Source: Tupaia tana
Taxonomy: Eukaryota; Chordata; Mammalia; Scandentia; Tupaiidae
Assembly: GCA_026018925.1 (NCBI GenBank)
Contig: JAKSZU010000004.1
Span: 42,844,233-42,908,232 of the forward strand
DNA length: 64,000 nucleotides
Reading direction: 5' to 3'
A model generated the notes under the pieces. The model saw only the letters and a program-made list of their open reading frames with translations, had not been told where the DNA came from and did no database searches. Shown here piece by piece: positions 1-11,092 of this stretch. Within the stretch, counting starts at the first letter, position 1; each line of letters begins with the position of its first letter. A program made the position numbers and the translations under genes.

Positions 1-29
1 ATTCCTTGGAGGCAGCCTAATTTTGCTAG

Positions 30-165
30 TTTCCTCCACATATCTCCGTTCTACGTTGTTATCATGCGATCTTTCTAAAACAGAAATCTGATCAAGTGTC
101 TCTGTTGCTTAATGGGCTTCAATGGACTATTACTGAATGAAATAGAAACTACTTAAATGACATAC
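30..165 (+). repeat. L2 LINE fragment (ORF2 3' part)
   Basis: The stretch matches remembered L2 sequence around the conserved segment with gatctttctaaaac followed by tctgatcaagtgtctct and cttcaatgg. L2 is an ancient LINE, immobile in placental mammals, so this is a fossil. No open frame survives. Bases 166-450 are AT-rich with nothing further recognised. Confidence 0.6.
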
Positions 166-526
166 ACTTGAGAACTGGACCTAGTTTTCCTCTTCAGTCT
201 CAGTTTTTGCATTTACTTGATAGTCTAGCAAATGGGACTTATTTGCAGTTTCCCACACACAATTTACCATTTATTCTATCAGTGACCTTGTATGTGGCCC
301 ATTTATCAGAAATGCATCTTCTATTACTTTACCTATCTGTGTCCTACTCTATAAAAATGTCCATGATATCACTTTATTATAGCAGAGACAACCAAGACTT
401 TATATTTATTATGTCAACTCTTATACTTCTGTTTATTTTATGATGGTCACCATTTTATAGCTTTATCAAAGCATAGTTGATGTATAATGAACTGTACATA
501 TTTAATGTGAAAAATGTTATGAACTG

Positions 527-785
527 TTTTTTCTTTTTTTGGAGAGGTTTTTGCTATAGTGCATGTGCGCTCGCCAGAAAGACAGAGAGATACAGAGAGA
601 CAGCGAGAAATCACCCCCCCGGGGGGGATGGCAACGCCGCAATCCCTTCTCCTCTATTCTCTCAGGATCTTGGGCACACATGCACATGCACCTGGCATGA
701 GTTTAAGCCACTGGGTCCAGGACTTGAACCGCGACTGACTACATGGGAGTCCAGCAACATAGCTATTACGCTAACTGCTGATTCC
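527..785 (-). mobile_element. tRNA-derived SINE, full-length, antisense
   Basis: This is a lineage SINE in reverse: an A-tail read as T-run, then gagaggtttttgctatag, a GA-rich tract, the CCCCCC/GGGGGG palindrome, and the tRNA-like head ending ctaactgctgattcc. It is flanked by near-perfect direct repeats aaatgttatgaactg (512-526) and aaatgttatgaatct (786-800), the expected TSD of L1-mediated insertion. It interrupts the antisense L1M. Confidence 0.9.
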
Positions 786-817
786 AAATGTTATGAATCT
801 TGAAATACGCGCACATG

Positions 818-839
818 CACACAGACACACACACACACA
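818..839. repeat. (CA)n microsatellite
   Basis: This is a short CA-rich tract inside the old L1M fragment, immediately downstream of the SINE target duplication. Confidence 0.85.
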
Positions 840-1111
840 GCCCTATAAAACCCTTATCACTGCCAAGATAACAAACCGATCTATCACTTCTTAAATTTTC
901 CTCCTGCCCTAATATAACTCACTCCTCAAACTCTGTTCCTATTTTATCCCCAGACAAGTACTGATTTGCTTTCAGTCACAATAGATTATATTTTAATTTT
1001 TAACACTTTATATAAATGGAAACATAGACTATGAATTCTTGTTTGATATACTTCAATCACCACAATTATTTTGAGTTTCATTCTTGTTGCTACGTGTAGC
1101 AATAATGGTTT

Positions 1112-1389
1112 CTTTTCTTTTTTTTTTTTTTTTTTTTTGAGAAGTTTTTCGCTATAGGGCGCGTGCGCTCGCCAGACAGACAGAGAGAGACATAGAGACA
1201 GAAAGCGAGAAATCAACCCCCAGGGGTGGTGGTCACGCCGCAATCCCTTCTCCTCCATTCTCCTCTCGGATCTTGGGCACGCAAGCACACGCGCCCGGTG
1301 TGAGTTTTAAGCCACCGGGCCCGGGACGCGAACCGTGGTCGACTATGTGGGAGTCCAGCAACATAGCCATTACACTAACTGCTGGTTCC
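1112..1389 (-). mobile_element. tRNA-derived SINE, full-length, antisense
   Basis: A long T-run is followed by gagaagtttttcgctatagg, the GA-rich segment, and the tRNA-like head ending taactgctggttccc. A TSD is plausible (tcttttctttt before, tcttttcattttt after) but low in complexity. Its high CpG content (gcgcgtgcgctcgcc) marks it as one of the less decayed copies. Confidence 0.9.
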
Positions 1390-2062
1390 CCTCTTTTCAT
1401 TTTTGAATAGAACTCACATTGTGTGTATATACTACAAATAGTTTACCCAGTCCCATACTATTGGAAGTAAGTGTTAAAAATGTAATAACATTTTAATGCA
1501 AATCTTTGTATGAACTTATAAGTTTTTATTTTCCTTGCTAAGCTATGAATGATAGAGTAATTTATAGGCATATGCTTAACTTTTTAAGAAGGTATCGACC
1601 TGTTTTCCAAACTAGTTGTATCTTTTTACATCCTTTCTAGGAGTACATGAGAGTTCCAAACTCTACATTCTTGCTAACATTAGGATTAGTCACCATTTAC
1701 ATTTAGCCATTTTAGTAGGTGGGTAGCAGTGTGTTATTGAGGTTTTAACGTGCATTTTCCTAATAAAGATAATGCGGTGAATCTTTATGTGGACTCTTTT
1801 GCTGTCTGAATATTTCTGTTTAAAAAGTGTTCAAATTGTTTGGAGAATGATTATTAAACTTTTTATTATTGTACTATAGGATTTCCCTACATTTTTTAGA
1901 CATAGGTCTTTTGTAGGATATTTGTTTTTCAAACTTTTTTTTTCTAGCTGCCTTTTCATTTTCTTAACAGTTCCAGTTGAAGAGAAAACGTTTTAAATTT
2001 TGATGAGGTCCAATATATTTACTCTATTTTCTTTTTTGTAATGTATGCTTTTTGCCCTGTCT

Positions 2063-3494
2063 GAGAAGGGGACTTTATAAATGCTCTATTCAATCCTGCA
2101 TGAGTGGCAAGGTCTTTCCAGTCTGGCTGGTGAGAACACAGCAGTTCCTAATCCCCTGTTTGAATTATGGTGATTGTTTGACCATGTTTGACAAGGTTCA
2201 TTTCTGCCTTGTGTTACTTTTCACAGCTTTGCATGCCTTCTTTACCCACATGTAATGGCCAGGATTCAGCGGAAGACTTAAGGGGTCCCTCTATCTAATC
2301 TCATCTGGTCAAGTTAGGGAGCTCACTGGGCCCTGTTTGGAGTCCTCCTCCATGCTCAGGGCTTACATTTTCTTCATGCAGCAAGCTGGGGCAGATGTAG
2401 TCCTTCCCTGTCTGTCTGCTCTCAGAATCACACTATTGAGTTGCCCGTTGTCCACTGATTAAAAATCATTATCTATATTGTCCAATTTTTTAATTCTTTG
2501 AGGCAAGTGAGCAAATCTACTTTGTTTTCTATCATGTCCAAGAACAGATATCTATAATTATCTCTTTGTAAGTCTATGTTTCTCAATAAAACTTAAACTC
2601 TATGCAAGTACAGCATTAAATCCATATTTAGTGTTCAATAAATCTTTGTTGAATAAAATTAATAAGTTTTCCCTAGATCTATGTGATTAATTTGGAAATA
2701 GAAAGGTTTACTTTATTTTATTATTCTATTTTAACCCCAGTTTCTTCTATTAGAGATTTTTTAACTGTGTAAGAAAGAAAAAAAAAAAACAATTTAGAAT
2801 ACAATTCCTTTAGTCACTGCTGGGCATTGCTTTATTCTATTCTTTGTAGCTTTATCTCGCTCAGCTTAATTTGGAAATATAGCAATGCAAATATGGTATC
2901 TATATTCTAGGCCCTGAGTGAGTGATTATGAAACAGACAACGGGCTGGTCATAGGTTAAAACAGAAAGTTGATTCACAACCTTTGGCAACCAGCTTAGGA
3001 AACCAAACTACTCTGTGGCCTCTGTCCTCAAACAGGGCTTGATCAATAACTGACAACTTCCCAATTTATGCCCCTGCTTCCAATTTAGGGCTACCTAAAG
3101 AAAACCAAAATATACTTCCTTTAAACAATTATATAGAACACCTCACTTCTAGTTCATCTGTTTTCAACTTCTCTGTACCAATATCTCCAAATCAGGGCAC
3201 AACGAAAACCTTCCTTTTTTCTCCTCTAAAGCTTTCCCACTCCTCTGTTTGCCCTTGAGACTCAGCCAAATCCAAGCGATGTTGGCTTACTTCCTTGCAG
3301 TGGCGAGCTCTGAATAAATAGCTTTGGCTTGTTCATATTTGGGTGGTCTTCGTCTTTTTCTACCAGCTTATATAGTTCAGTGGGAGATATACTCATAAAT
3401 AGGTTATTACATCTATGATAAATTATGAAAAGAGAAACTGTTTCTCTAGATGGGAATATAACCCAGACTTTTGGTGAAATAAAAACCATTGAAC
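2063..3494. other. Mostly unassigned sequence, possible L2 tail
   Basis: From 2063 to about 2480 the base composition rises and the sequence reads like an unnamed old interspersed repeat; I could not place it. At about 2580-2665 the segment ending gttcaataaatctttgttga resembles an L2 3' end on the plus strand. The rest is unremarkable. No coding signal was found. Confidence 0.4.
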
Positions 3495-3495
3495 T

Positions 3496-3722
3496 GGGTC
3501 CAGCAGGTGGCATAGTGCTTAAGGTGTTGGACTCCCACATGGTTGACTGTGGTTCAAGCTCCACACACGGCATCTTGAAAATTATGCTATGCATGTGTTC
3601 TTGTGTGCTCAAAATCCCAAGAGGAAAATGGAGGATAAGGGATGGTGCATGGCCAACTCTCCCAGGGGTGTGGGGTGGGGGGATGATTTCTCATTTTCCC
3701 TTGCTGTCTCTTTCTCCAGAAA
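3496..3722 (+). mobile_element. tRNA-derived SINE, older subfamily
   Basis: The element starts gggtccagcaggtggcatag and carries a B-box-like ggttcaagctcc. It then has the aatggaggataagggat segment, the C/G palindrome region and the pyrimidine-rich tail. It differs from the young copies in the head (ggtggcatagtgcttaagg instead of agttagtgtaatggcta), so it belongs to an older or sister subfamily. Confidence 0.8.
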
Positions 3723-3815
3723 ACTAAGTCACAAAGAGCTAAAATAACTTGCCCAACACCACAACACCACCAAGTGATAGACCCCACACTGAACACAGAA
3801 TTTTAACTGTATGTT
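3723..3815 (-). repeat. MIR SINE fragment, antisense
   Basis: The words aaaataacttgcccaacacc and accaagtgatagacccc match the antisense MIR core (taacttgcccaaggtcac, agtaagtgg). The fragment follows directly on the SINE tail. Confidence 0.6.
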
Positions 3816-4025
3816 AAGGTTTCTTAGCCTCCTCTTCTGTAGTAGACATCTTGGGCATAGTATTTCTTGTTGTGTTGTTACATATGTTGTGGGGTGTTTA
3901 CAATATCTCTGACTTCTGCTTACTAGATGCCATTTGTACTTTCAGTCATGACAGTCAAAATGTTTCTAGATATTGCCAAGTGTCTCTTGGAAGGCAAAAT
4001 TGCCTCTGGTTGAGAATCACTGCCA
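3816..4025 (-). mobile_element. MER5A-like hAT (Charlie) MITE
   Basis: The sequence opens with aaggtttcttagcctc and ends gcctctggttgagaatcact. In between it has tactagatgccatttgt and atattgccaagtgtctcttgg. These match remembered MER5A in antisense, including the terminal inverted repeat words. MER5A is a short non-autonomous hAT element shared by placental mammals. There is no coding capacity. Confidence 0.8.
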
Positions 4026-4120
4026 TAGATGAATATATTTTACCTATTAGCTTTCCAGTAACTAACCTAATCTTTTAAAATTGACTATTTCCACAGTGTA
4101 TTCAGTCAACCCCTTGAAGT

Positions 4121-4146
4121 ACACACATAAACACACACACGCACAC

Positions 4147-4177
<31 letters not shown>

Positions 4178-4181
4178 CATG
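4121..4181. repeat. (CA)n/(CATA)n microsatellite
   Basis: This is an interrupted CA repeat of about 60 bp with some catacata units; apparent open frames over it are repeat artefacts. Confidence 0.95.
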
Positions 4182-6460
4182 CAACTACTACCTTCCCTAT
4201 CCTCCCCCAAATTCCTACAAACTCTCATTCTCAGCAGAGAATTCTCTTTTACTTTGGTAATTATTGTCTTGGGAGTTGATGTATTTAACAAGAGGACTCG
4301 GAAGGAAAGCCTGACAACAGAGCTGATTGTTCCCCTCCCAATTACATGAGAAAGAACATAGATTTATAACCAACTTTCTTATCATCATTTCTTTGTTTTT
4401 AGAACCTTTACTCAAGCATCCTTGCTTATTTCTTTCTCCATTCTCCCTCCTTTCTTTTGATCTCATTCCCTCTTCCTTTATTCTATATTCTCTCTCTCCT
4501 TCTATCATCTTTTTCCTTTACCTGCTTCTTTCTTCTTTTCAAACTCTACCCACCCCTTTGATTTTTTTCTCTCCTATATTTATTTTCATCATCCCCTTTT
4601 TCCTTCTTCCAAATCCTGGATGGCACTAAAATATACAGATTTTAGGATCCTCTCTCTCTCTCTCCCATTTTCTTTCTTTCCTTCTCTTTTGCCTGCGTAG
4701 TTCCCTGCCAATGCAGCTGTCCCATACAGCCTTTGATGCTCCTCCGTTATCTTTGGCACCAGCTCACAGGCTCCACTGGGTTGAAATTGGAACTCTTCCA
4801 TCCCATCTCCTTTCTTTTGTCCTGCAATATGGTTATCCTGGAGGCCACTCAGCTGCCTCCCAACATTAGAGTAGATGACAAGAACAGGGAATAGACTCTC
4901 TGAAGCCAGTGCTAAGCGGCTGAACATCTTATAACAGTGAACACCTTTGTTGTTGCTAATACTTTTTCCAAACACATGCAGGGGGCATTTTGAAATGATT
5001 GTCAGCATCTCTCAGTTTTTCCTCAGCAAGCTGTGGTATCTGGCAGTGTTTTTCCAGAAAGTACTTATCTTTGAAAATCAGATCGAGTTGAAATTATCCT
5101 GCTTTCATTGTACCACAGACTCAAAGCAACATATTTTCCAAATTATGTGGGGTATGCCAAATATTTTTCAACTGCACAGTAAAATTGAGCTGAATAAAAG
5201 GTTATAAAAAACCTGAAATAATGCATTTCTTTGGACGAATTCAACACTGCTTTAAGTCAACCTCCTCCTATTAAAAACTAATTTGCTATTTAGAGCTAAA
5301 TAAAAGTGTATATTAACTCTGAACCTTGGACAAACTCTTTAGTACGAAAGTATTGACTCTGCTCTTGAGGTTGATAGCGTAGCATCAAAGAGCATGGATT
5401 TATTTTGGCCTGTAACCCCCTAACACTGAGTCAGAATTGGTTCTGATGGTTTGGAGGAATAGAAATGTCAAAACTATATACTGTACCATGTCTATATTGT
5501 AGTAAGAAGTTCCTGTGGAGAAAAACCTAATTTTAAGCATACTATGATTTTCCTGCATAAACATGAGGACTTAAGAACCCAAAGCTTTTCTTTAGAACAC
5601 CGCTTGTACAAAAGATCTTTATCTGGTTTATTCTTGTTTGGTGTTATTCTATGCGGAAAACCATGTGCTGCACTTAGTCCCATTTGCTTATCCCACTATG
5701 CAGCCACCTGCAGACTGATTATTTCCTTTTAAAGCAGGAGTAAAATCTCTCCTTCCCTCCCTCGGCTAGGCAGCCTCAGCATAAAAGCAGCTCATACAAT
5801 GATGTTTTGTGAGAACAGATCCCATTAACAACAACAACTTAGATTTATATAGTGCCTTATCACACATACAGCAAAGCAACTCCAGGCATTTTTTTAAATG
5901 GAAAGCATTTACTTTGGGTCTCCAAAAAAAATCCCTATTAAACAACTGCAATAGTAAAGACTAACTTGAACATGTGAACCAATAAAGGGAAAACTGTGTT
6001 CTCACTTTAACATAAGGTGAGGCAGACTTCAAATCAAATTGTCCATTGCATTGTTTTGTAAAGAGATAATACAGGTACTCTGGGGCCTGCTGAAAAAGAT
6101 ACCTTTGTTCGAAGGAGGGACTGTCCAAATGGAAAGTAGTGCGTACCTTGATGTAAGTGATTTGTTCGGTGTAGCATTTCTTTAGACAACTCTTGAGAAA
6201 CTTTGATTTCTCAAAGTTATATTTGTTTCTTCTAGGTCAAATTTAAGGTAGAATAGTGACTCTCTTACCTGTGTGACTAAGAATTTAGCCAGTTGATGAT
6301 TACGCATTATAGAAATATTTTTTACCCTTGTCTTTTGTAATGACTCCTAGCTTCTGTGGCTGTGGGTGGCAAAACCTGTCTGTGAATATTGAAGCTTTTA
6401 CATTATAAGATAAATAATCTGTTTTAATATGTGCTAAATTTTATAATGATTACAAAATTA
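4182..6460. other. Unique, repeat-poor sequence; no gene recognised
   Basis: Apart from a pyrimidine-rich stretch (about 4400-4690) and a short possible ancient repeat (5815-5895), I recognise no transposable element here. That is unusual for this repeat-dense window. Short open frames exist on both strands but show no domain, no exon-like splice structure and no codon signal. Conserved non-coding sequence is possible; it is not demonstrated. Confidence 0.5.
5815..5895. repeat. Possible very old SINE-like remnant
   Basis: The segment contains acttagatttatatagtgcc followed about 25 bases later by agcaaagcaactccaggc. This resembles the vertebrate SINE motif in which ttatatagcgcctttc is followed by aaagcgctttacag (as in LF-SINE or other deep CORE/Deu-type SINEs). 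The match is short, so the call is tentative. Confidence 0.3.
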
Positions 6461-6462
6461 TA

Positions 6463-6722
6463 GAGCTGGCTCCATGGCCTGGTGTTTCTAGATCCCACAT
6501 TTTCCCACTAGAGCTTCATAGTTAAGAGTCCCAGCCCTAGTTGCTTGAGAAACATACCAGGTGCTTGTGTGTATGTGCCCCAAATCCCCAGAGGATGTAG
6601 AAATGAAGGAAAGCACATTGCGGCATGACCACGTCCCCTTGGGGGGGTGCTTTCTCTGTTTCCCTCCTTCTCTCTCTTTGGTGAACACATGTACCCTATA
6701 CAAAGAAAAAGTTTAAAAACAA
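6463..6722 (+). mobile_element. tRNA-derived SINE, diverged copy
   Basis: This is a decayed family member. It keeps ccaggtgcttgtgtgtatgt, aaatccccagaggatg, the ttgcggcatgaccacg segment, the cccttgggggggtg palindrome, the pyrimidine tract and tgtaccctatacaaag before the A-rich tail. The tRNA-like head is heavily mutated. Confidence 0.75.
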
Positions 6723-6879
6723 AAGATAAATATTTTTATAATAGATATGTAACTATTTTCATATTTATTGTCTTTTTATTTTCTTCATTTTTATCTTGAC
6801 GAATAATGCCATAGATTGGATTACACCCTCGATATCCATTTATGTACAATGAAGAGTTCTGTAGCAGTTTTGTTTATGG

Positions 6880-6904
6880 TAAAAAAAAAAAAAAAAAAAA
6901 AAAA
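6880..6904. repeat. Poly(A) tract
   Basis: This is a run of about 24 A at the end of an unidentified segment. It could be the tail of a decayed retroposon, but I see no element body to attach it to. Confidence 0.7.
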
Positions 6905-6924
6905 GATGGTCATTCAGAGTCAGA

Positions 6925-7100
6925 CAAATCTTGTTTCACTCTCTGACTCAGTTATTTATAATTGTTCTGTCTTAGAAAGTTAGGTAACTTTATTTTTTTT
7001 AAACTTTAGCTTCTTTTTCCTTAAAATATAAGTAATAATAATGAAAGGGACTGTTGAGATACTATATAGGAATAATTTGGAATAATGCTTGAGATTAATT
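6925..7100 (+). repeat. MIR SINE fragment
   Basis: The words actctctgactcagttat, gaaagttaggtaacttta, ttagcttctttttcctta and aaaatataagtaataataat follow the order of the MIR body (taacctctctg, cctcagtttcctcatctg, taaaatggggataataat). The fragment is old and interrupted by a T-rich insertion. Confidence 0.5.
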
Positions 7101-7589
7101 TAGTTTACAAATAAAATGATGGACTAAGATTAAGGGGGAAAAAAGAGACTGTTGTCTCTGAATGTTCCTTTAGAAAACCAACACTCACATATTTGAGAGA
7201 GCTCAGAGTAATCCAAGAATAATCATTTCAATTTGAGAAGCAAACCCTGAAGGTACAATCCAACATCTTATTTTATACAATGAAAAAAAACGAGGTATAA
7301 AACTGAAAGCAGGAACCAGACCTTGCTTAGAGATTTAGAGGAAGTAGGGTTGAATGAATGATATAAAAATAGCCATATTTTCAAGAAGCATTTTACACTG
7401 GAAAGAAAGGGGGAGAAATTCAGTGCCAGTAGTTAAATAGGATAAGAACTATGTGGATGGAAGTAAAATTTGAAAGAACTCACCCACACAACTCTCAGTC
7501 ATCCAAAAAATATTCTGATTCTCTGGAGTATGGCCTTGGTATTGACTACCTTAAGCAAATAGCTGTGCTATTGTAAATCCCCCTCTATA

Positions 7590-7975
7590 GTCTGAATGCC
7601 ACCCAAAATTTATATGGTGAGATTTGGTTATAACAAAATTAAGAGGATGCAAACCTAATCTGACTATGGGGTTGAAGATAAGGATTATCTTCAACCTCTG
7701 GGAGAAGATAAGGATTAAGGTCATCAAGATGGAGCACTCATGTTCAACCCCTGGTTTGGTTTACAAAGACAGTGAGACTTATTATAAAATGAACATGTGG
7801 ATGAACACAGGTGCATGCACTCCTGCCCTCTTTGACATTTTAATCAGACAAATGACCCTCAGCAGATTAGGGCCCTGTACCTTGGAACTCAAACCATGAG
7901 AAGAATGAACTTCAATTTTTATAAATTACCCAGATTCAGATATATTTTGTTACTAGGAACAGAATATGTTAGAAA
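7590..7975 (+). mobile_element. MaLR LTR (MLT1/MST/THE1-type)
   Basis: The order of remembered MaLR LTR words is preserved: tagtctgaatgccacccaaa near the start, atggagcactcatgttc, gggccctgtaccttggaact, then tataaattacccagattcag and ttttgttactaggaacag near the 3' end. It appears to be a solo LTR of an ERVL-MaLR element; no internal region is seen. The one short open frame inside is incidental. Confidence 0.65.
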
Positions 7976-8427
7976 ATTCCCCTTATTCAAACATGGGTAA
8001 CCTGAATCAGTCCTAGATCAATACAAAAAAATGATATCCATAGTTATTGCAAAAAAGAAACAAATGGCAAATGAAAAAATAGAAAGTGGTTACCATAGAG
8101 CTGATGAAAGTGTGATCAAACATTTTGCCAAGATTTAAGAAAAACTGAGTAAGTTAAATGTCTTTATGAATAGAAACATAAAGCAGAGATGAAAAAACTC
8201 TTAAAGAGGTAGTAAGTGTGTGTGTTTGTAAATATTTTCTTTGGTGAGTATTTGTTAACTCAATTAATATAAGACAGACAGAAATACTGACTGCCTCTGA
8301 AAGAGAAATGGATTTACAGAAATCAAGGCTGGGATAGACATAATAACTTTTAAATTGTTCATGAGTATGTTAACCATTAACTATTAGGTAGTTTGTGAGT
8401 CTATTAACCGTTAGCCTGTCAAGTAAG

Positions 8428-8493
8428 TGATGATGTACTTTTCTATGTTTTTCTATGCAAAAATGTGTCATGACTTTCTAGACAACCCAGTAT
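8428..8493. mobile_element. Half of a lineage MITE
   Basis: The right-hand half, tgcaaaaatgtgtcatgac followed by tttctagacaacccagta, matches the terminal inverted repeat of the MITE copies at 36279, 40180 and 53665. The left terminus is lost or too decayed to align. Confidence 0.5.
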
Positions 8494-8859
8494 TTAGAAT
8501 TAATATAAGGAAAGTAAGATATAGAAAAGTATTTAGTGCATATAATTTGATATATTTTAGGTTACTTAGTAAATGACTCTAAATGTGAATTGCATCATAT
8601 CAGTATCCTTCACTCTTTATTCAGATCTACCAGCTTGCCCAGTTACTAAATAGCTGTTTATCTCAATTAAGCACATTTATGGGAGGTCTGACTGTATTGT
8701 TATACTATAACCAAAGCACTATCTTTTTATCATAAAGTCAATTTTAAGTCTACTAATACCCCAGATAATACTTGCTATCCTATGGATTACAAATTGCTCC
8801 TAAATATAGATATTTAGACTTGGAAATACAGAACCATTTCATGAACTTAAACATGGAAA

Positions 8860-9470
8860 CATCACTGTTTCTTTTCACCACTTTTGTTGGTGGCTTATAT
8901 CCCTTTACTTTTGTTGTCAGAATCTTTCATTAACAACTCCCTTTCTAATGCAAAAGCAAATGGAAGCCACTCATACTCCATAACCCTTTTATCTAGCCAC
9001 TCACCCTTTAAGTTCATTTTAAAACATTTTTAAAAATAAATTTACATTTGTTAGTTATAAATTTACCTTTGTTTTTCAATAAAACCAACTCCAATTTCAC
9101 TTCAACCCTAACATTGTGCAGAAATTGCTGATACTAAAGATCAACTTGTTCTATCTTAATTTTCTGTAACTTTTGATATAAACTTCCCACCGCAAATCTT
9201 TTTTTCTTTGGTTCTGCATAGTACTCCTGATTTTCCTTCTGATTCTATGTAGATTATCTCAAACACTTTACCAGTTCTTTCTTTCTTTTTACCTCATAAT
9301 TATTCATAGCCATGAATTTTTGTATTTTTTACCTTCTCTTTCCTAATTCTATGTATCTCTTCAGGTATATATTCCTACTCCTGCATATTTTACTAATATA
9401 TGCATTAAAGATTAATCTTGTCACCTGTAGGTTTATATGTTATACAATCTACTAGATCATTCTACCTGAA
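8860..9470 (+). repeat. Possible L2 LINE internal fragment
   Basis: The stretch is pyrimidine-rich in the manner of the L2 ORF2 coding strand, with blocks such as ccaatttcacttcaaccc and gctgatactaaagatcaac that align loosely to L2. It appears to continue after the SINE insertion at 9475-9618. The coding frame is destroyed. Confidence 0.4.
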
Positions 9471-9474
9471 ATTT

Positions 9475-9618
9475 CTTTTTTTTAAAGAATTATTTCATTG
9501 TTATTTATCATTATTATTTTTTAATTTGACCAGAGACAGAGAAAGAGAAAGCTGCCAGGTCCAGGACTTGAATCGTGGTCAGCCATGTCCTTAACCACCA
9601 CACCACCCTGTCAACCCC
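9475..9618 (-). mobile_element. tRNA-derived SINE, short variant, antisense
   Basis: A perfect TSD tctacctgaaattt flanks the insert (9461-9474 and 9619-9632). The body is an A/T-rich tail, aatttgaccagagacagag, a GA tract, then directly the tRNA-like head (gtccaggacttgaatcgtgg to accaccctgtcaaccc). It lacks the middle module of about 130 bp that holds the C/G palindrome in the long form, so it represents a separate short subfamily. Confidence 0.88.
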
Positions 9619-9632
9619 TCTACCTGAAATTT

Positions 9633-9800
9633 ATTATTATGCAATACTGTTCTTTCCAAATGTGTTCTTCTCCTATTACACTATCATATAAACTGGTAAA
9701 CAAAATCATGATTTTTCTACCTCCTAAATATCTCCTGAATATCTATTTTTTCCCCTTATAACCCCTCAGCCATTACTTAAGTTCAGACTCTTTTCACACT
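9633..9800 (+). repeat. Possible L2 LINE fragment, continuation
   Basis: The words ctacctcctaaatatctcc and gaatatctattttttcccc match the L2 segment ctacctcctaaatatctc. This continues the fragment interrupted by the short SINE. Confidence 0.5.
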
Positions 9801-9944
9801 CCCTGAACAGTGTTCACACAGGAACTGGAATGTTTGGCCTCAATCAACTCTAAAGTAACTTCTCGCCATTACTATTTTTTCCATTGTGCCATTTATTTTA
9901 TCAGAAGATACAACTTTAACACAAACTTGTTACCTACTGGCATA

Positions 9945-10335
9945 GTTTACGTAAAGGTTTGTCCCCTAAAGATTCATGTCTTAAAGCTTGGTCCTGAATT
10001 TAATGACATTAGGATGTGGAAGAAACTTTAAGGGAAGGAAGGTCCATCTTCAACATGGGCAGGTACGGTCTAATCAGCTGGGAATGCAGGTGGGACACAC
10101 AGAGGAAATGAACAAGACCGTTTTCTCTTCCTTACTTTCTGTCTCTCTCTGTCTTTCCCTCCCCTGTACCTGGCTGCTGACCTGATTCCTCCTCTTGGTC
10201 ATGTTAAGCCTTAGCAGTAAAGGCTGGCCAGATGCTGGGCCTACGGTGCAGCACTTTGCAGCAACCAGAATCATGAATCAAATAAACTTCTATGCTTTAC
10301 AAGTTACCCAGTCTCAAGTATTTCTGTTTAGCAAT
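9945..10335 (+). mobile_element. MaLR LTR (MST-type)
   Basis: This is a solo LTR with the typical internal order: cttggtcctgaatttaatga, attaggatgtggaagaaac, ggctgctgacctgattcc, cagcaaccagaatcatgaat, then acttctatgctttacaagtt and acccagtctcaagtatttct at the 3' end. The tgaatcaaataaacttc segment corresponds to the polyadenylation region. No gag or pol lies beside it. Confidence 0.7.
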
Positions 10336-10384
10336 AAAATAACAAATGAACACACTTCCTTTCATTACAAATTTCATTATCTCT

Positions 10385-10740
10385 TCAAGTCCACAGGCTC
10401 AAGTTCAAATGCCTTAATTGCGTATAGAAATCTTTCACAGTCTGACCCTGTATTATGCCACTTTCTCTATTTCTTTTTAAGTATCCTAGTCTCACTGAAG
10501 AGTTAAGTCTTTCTCCAGATACACCATTCCCTTCCCAGATTTTATGACTTTATACAAAAGAAGTCTTCATCTAACAATGCTGTTCTACATCTTTTCTGAC
10601 CTGCAAATTATCACTCAAATTTCCAAACTGAGCTCAATTTTCAAACCTGTTATTAAGCTATCTCTGAATTCGCCAAGAAGAGTTGTTACAGTCCATTTTT
10701 GTACATAGTTTCTCTTAATATGTAAATATTTTATCAAAGG
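10385..10740 (+). repeat. L2 LINE fragment (ORF2 3' part)
   Basis: The order tttcacagtctgaccctgta, ttatgccactttctctattt, ctttctccagatacaccatt and attatcactcaaatttcc follows the remembered L2 3' coding region. The frame is broken. Confidence 0.55.
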
Positions 10741-10879
10741 TAGGTTATTATATTAAATAGTGGATTTTGGTGCATGTATTTCCTTCCCACACTGCAATGC
10801 AAACACTTCCAAGGGGATGGTCATTTTAACATCACAATACAAAGTTTATGGCTAGCACACTAAAACTCTGTGTAAGTGT

Positions 10880-11092
10880 TTTTAAGTTTTTTTTTCTTTC
10901 TTTCTTTCTTTCTTAAGAGAGAAGGAGAAACTGGTACCCCCAACAGCCTCTCCGTGCTGTCATCTATCCCCAGCCTCAGCCAGCCTGGGTCACTGGCACA
11001 CATTTGTACTATCATTTACAGGGAGGTCTTGGGACATGAACATGGGACTTTCCCATGTGAGTCTAGTTATGTTACTGTTGTTCCCCCATCAG
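10880..11092 (-). mobile_element. Probable decayed tRNA-derived SINE, antisense
   Basis: A T-rich/(TTTC)n tail is followed by a gagagaaggagaaact segment, and later gggacatgaacatgggac and catgtgagtctagt. The last two parallel gggacttgaaccatggtc and catgtgggagtctagt of the family head. The middle is too diverged to align with confidence. Confidence 0.45.

Larger units (their letters stand above)
452..2062 (-). mobile_element. L1M-type LINE, 3' UTR and ORF2 end, antisense
   Basis: The top strand reads as the reverse complement of an old mammalian L1 3' end. It runs from a tagctttatcaaagcatag segment at about 456, through a ctgatttgctttcagtcac segment at about 961, to ttttaaattttgatgagg at about 1990. 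Two lineage SINEs (527-785 and about 1112-1389) and a CA tract are inserted in it, so the L1 is older than the SINE wave. Homology is from memory of L1M consensus sequences; the exact subfamily is not determined. Confidence 0.7.

Noticed and set aside
168..443. 91-codon hydrophobic open frame near the window start
   Set aside because: Composition reflects T-rich DNA next to an L2 and an L1M fragment; there is no start context or homology.
4327..4629. 100-codon open frame rich in Leu, Phe and Ser
   Set aside because: It is the translation of a pyrimidine-rich stretch, with no membrane-protein family match and a competing frame on the other strand.
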